This document shows, one piece after another, positions 61,623 to 64,000 of a stretch of 64,000 nucleotides of DNA (its first letter is position 1; every line of letters begins with the position of its first letter). The position numbers were made by a program, and so were the translations under genes. The stretch lies in contig CAWIQE010000013.1 in NCBI GenBank assembly GCA_963838155.1, positions 218,366-282,365 of the forward strand, given 5' to 3'. The notes beneath the pieces are model-generated. The model saw only the letters and a list, made by a program, of their open reading frames with translations. It ran no database searches and was not told the DNA's origin. The stretch comes from Pararhizobium_B sp963838155. GTDB lineage: Bacteria > Pseudomonadota > Alphaproteobacteria > Rhizobiales > Rhizobiaceae.

Positions 61623-63084
61623 CCTCGTCGGAAGACGTCGAGGTGCCGGCCACGCGCAGGCGCGCGCTCGACGCAATTCGAAGCGACAGGGCCTATGCGG
61701 AGTTTCTTCCTGCCGCAGTGGCGATCTCGGTGCGTCCCGTGCCGCCGGTGGTGCCGATTTTGATCGCCATCGTTATCGCCGCGGTGGGCGCTGCGATTGC
61801 CTGGAGCGCCCTTTCGACGCTCGATGTGTTCACCAGCGCCGCCGGCCGCGTCCGCGCCTCGTTGCGGCCGGCGGTGGTGCAGCCGATGGAAGCCGGACGG
61901 ATAGCGGACATCCGCGTTCACTCGGAATGAACGTCGAGAAGGGCGACGTCCTGATCGTTCTCGACAGCGTCGAGGCCAGGGCCGCACTCGATGCCGCCAC
62001 TTCGAGCCGGTTATCGTGGCGGGCTGAAATCGAACGGCGCAAATCGGCACTCGAGGCTGTCGCGAACAACGACTTTGCAACGGCGTCGCCGGCGTTTTCC
62101 GCGGAGATTCCGCAAAGGGTGGCAGCGCGCGAAACCGCGGCGTTCGATGCGGAATTGCGGACGCTGCGTGACGGCATCGGCTCGCTGGCCGCGCAGATCG
62201 AGGAGGCAAAGGCCCGGCACGACCGCTTCGCGGCCGTCGTTGCCGCCGAACGCAGGCTTGACGATATCTTGAAGCAAAAAGCGGGCATGGCCGAGTCCCT
62301 GCTTTCCTCCGCCGTCGGCTCCAAGGCCGATGCGCTGACGGCGGAGGAAAATCTCGCCCGCGTCGAAGCGGACCTTGCCGGCAATCTCGCCCAGTTGAAG
62401 GAGACGGACGCCGGCATGCTGAGCCTCCGGGAACAGAAGCGCCAGGCCGTGTCGACTTTCGTCGGGCAGCAGGCTCAGGGCATCCAGACTGCCGAACGCC
62501 AGGTCGAGCAGCTTGATCAGGAGATCGTCAAACAGAAGGCGCGCCTTGATGACACCTCCCTTGCCGCGCCCGTCGACGGAACGGTCCAGCAGCTTGCCGC
62601 AGTCGGACCCGGCCAGGTCGTCAATCCGGGGCAGACCCTTCTCGTCATCGTGCCGAAAGAGACGAAGCTGGTCGTAGAGGCGCTCATTCCGTCCTCCGAC
62701 ATCGGCTTCGTCAAGGTCGGCGACGACGTCGGCATCAAGGCCGACGCGTTTCCCTTTACCCGCTACGGCATGTTCGAGGGCAAGGTCGTTACCGTATCGC
62801 GCGAAGCGGTGACGATACGCAATGCGCAGGCGCTGCAGGATCCGATCTCGGTCGCGTCGGGCCGGGCGAATGAAGCGCCGTCCGGCGCGCCCGAGGTGAG
62901 CGGCCTGTATTACATAGCCATGGTTGCACTCGACGACCCGTCCCGCACCGACAGCGGCAACCGCCTGCAACTGGAGCCGGGCATGACGGTGAGGGCGGAA
63001 ATCAAGACCGAAAGTCGACGGGTGATCGACTACATCCTCTCCCCGGTCACCGAAGTGCTGAAGAGCGCCGGCCATGAACGGTAA
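61619..63084 (+). pseudogene. HlyD-family type I secretion adaptor, frameshifted
   Basis: The ATG at 61619 overlaps the exporter stop (ATGA). The first 103 codons give a cytoplasmic tail, one membrane helix (VVPILIAIVIAAVGAAIAWS) and the start of the periplasmic hairpin (QPMEAGRIADIRVHSE), ending in a stop at 61930. The protein clearly continues in another frame from 61927 (MNVEKGDVLIVLDSVEARAA) through coiled coil (GSLAAQIEEAKARHDRFAAV), lipoyl-type (TSLAAPVDGTVQQLAAVGPG) and beta-barrel parts to 63084. One added G after GGA near 61925 would give VHSGMNVEKGDV and a full adaptor. The second part alone would lack its anchor, so the split is either a frameshift mutation or a sequence error; ATGA coupling into the second frame is a less likely alternative. 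Confidence 0.87.
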
Positions 63085-63277
63085 TCTTTATATTTGAATA
63101 TACTGATATAGGAAAGTGAGGCTTTCTGTCCGGGAAATCCGCGTTTCGGTGGAAGCGAAAAACTGTATTGCAGTCTAAGGTTGATTTCTTTACGAAAGAA
63201 ATACAACTATCAGTGGGTTCCGCATCGAGACGCACTCGGATGCCGTGGCGGGAAGACATCTTTGGGGTGCAATCGAT

Positions 63278-63811
63278 ATGACTATCTCGGAAGGGCCGGC
63301 GGCCGCTGTCGCCTTGGATGCGGGGACATCGCAAGACGCGGTTCGAAGCCGGCTTCGCGTGCGACTGTTCGAAGAGCGCGACATCCCCCAGGCCAAGGCG
63401 ATCCTGCGCCGGCACCTGGCGACGACGGTGTTTCGCAACCAGCCTTTTTCCGATCGGAAAGTCGACCGGCACATCGCCAACGTCCTGTCGCGTCCGCCGC
63501 GCATGCTGGCCGTGACGGCGGAGTGGAGCGGCCTGCCCGCCGGCATTGCCTGGGCAGTGGCGGATTTGTTCATGCTGTCCGATGGGCCGCTCTTCGTAAA
63601 CGTCCATCTGGTGGCCGTCGACGTCGAACTGCCTCCCATTCGCCGTGCCAAGGTCTTCCTGTCCCTGGTCGCCGCGATCCGCAAATGGACGGCTTCCCTC
63701 GGCGCCACCCATTCCTTCATCCACGTCACCACCGGCGCGAACATCAACGCGACCAACCGCCTGATGAAGGCCGCGGGCGGGCGGTTCATCGGAGGAGCGT
63801 ATGTGGTCTAG
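63278..63811 (+). CDS. GNAT-like acetyl/acyltransferase next to type I secretion
   Basis: This 177-residue protein has an acetyltransferase-like pattern: RVRLFEERDIPQAKAILRRH at the N-terminus, the core strands MLAVTAEWSGLPAGIAWAVA and LFVNVHLVAVDVELPPIRRA, and the closing TGANINATNRLMKAAGGRFI with GGAYVV, as in GNAT enzymes. Helix 3 loop residues are not canonical. It starts about 190 bp after the secretion operon, behind AT-rich DNA (TTTATATTTGAATATACTGA). Since RTX toxin activators such as HlyC are GNAT-fold acyltransferases, a role in modifying the exported protein is a possible inference. The ATG at 63278 is preferred to the upstream GTG at 63245. Confidence 0.7.
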   Translation: MTISEGPAAAVALDAGTSQDAVRSRLRVRLFEERDIPQAKAILRRHLATTVFRNQPFSDRKVDRHIANVLSRPPRMLAVTAEWSGLPAGIAWAVADLFMLSDGPLFVNVHLVAVDVELPPIRRAKVFLSLVAAIRKWTASLGATHSFIHVTTGANINATNRLMKAAGGRFIGGAYVV

Positions 63812-64000
63812 GAGGTGGACTTAATACAAGACAATATTGGAATTAATCGGATTGATATTTGGTAGATCGATTTTGATAATCATATCGTCATTTTTGATAT
63901 TTCACTCTAGTGATACAAGAAAAATATTCGTTACACTTATAATATGGTATGTAATAACGTATCTTTGTCAAAGAATATTCATGGAATTAACAAAAGATAC
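63812..64000. promoter_or_regulatory. AT-rich DNA at the window edge
   Basis: About 190 bp of markedly AT-rich sequence (for example ATATTTGGTAGATCGATTTT and TTATAATATGGTATGTAATA) contrasts with the GC-rich window. No gene start is seen. It may be the long leader and regulatory region of the next gene, plausibly the secreted substrate, and a target of an AT-binding silencer of the MucR/Ros or H-NS-like kind. This is inferred from composition. Confidence 0.55.

Overview
The window is high-GC DNA with strongly alphaproteobacterial content, best matching the Hyphomicrobiales (Rhizobiales). Pointers are an IalB-family protein, the mic60-hemY-hemD-hemC cluster facing tsaD-gpsA-EVE, a CenR-type response regulator, the ftsK-lolA-xthA block, and dispersed palindromic repeats of the rhizobial RIME type. 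The family cannot be fixed from sequence reading alone. No tRNA, rRNA, CRISPR array, insertion sequence or integrase was seen.

Layout. 0-4.3 kb: the edge of a PAP2-like gene, leuB and leuD (leucine synthesis), a small membrane protein, a frameshifted HpcH/HpaI (citE-like) lyase and a zincin-type protein. 4.4-9.2 kb: a branched-chain amino acid (liv) ABC transporter. 9.4-14.8 kb: a UxaA-family dehydratase, argG, a LysE-type exporter and rlmN. 15-19.7 kb: ialB and pstSCAB with a candidate Pho box. 19.9-23.5 kb: two tandem paralogues of an unrecognised protein family, with AT-rich 5' ends. 23.6-26.6 kb: an OmpR/EnvZ-type two-component system convergent with a Spy/CpxP-like periplasmic protein. 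26.7-31 kb: a probable D-amino-acid route (D-amino-acid transaminase, DgcA, DgcN) beside an L-2-hydroxyglutarate oxidase-like flavoprotein. 32-35.6 kb: a GNAT protein, pyrophosphatase, YggT, an MFS exporter and TerB. 35.7-43.5 kb: haem synthesis with a bacterial Mic60, then tsaD-gpsA-EVE. 43.5-50.1 kb: an L,D-transpeptidase, cenR, a stand-alone cNMP-binding protein, xthA, lolA and ftsK. 50.3-54.7 kb: glnK-amtB behind a sigma-54 promoter, tesB and a UbiH-type hydroxylase. 54.8-58.6 kb: phosphoketolase plus acetate kinase, which together form a bypass yielding acetyl-phosphate, acetate and ATP. 59.4-64 kb: a less GC-rich region with a type I secretion ABC exporter, a frameshifted HlyD adaptor and a GNAT-like protein, running into AT-rich DNA at the edge.

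Two families of palindromic intergenic repeats run through the window. Family A (RIME-like) has a 5' hairpin whose stem covaries around a constant loop, and a 3' hairpin. Family B is about 116 bp, a nest of inverted repeats with two GGTACC-centred palindromes. Both end in CTAG, and in five places that CTAG is the stop codon of the adjacent gene. Both also sit inside operons, between livJ-type and livG and between glnK and amtB, where they could set relative expression.

The least explained coding content is the tandem paralogue pair at 20-23.5 kb, which also shares an identical 16-bp upstream motif. It is the best candidate for something undescribed.
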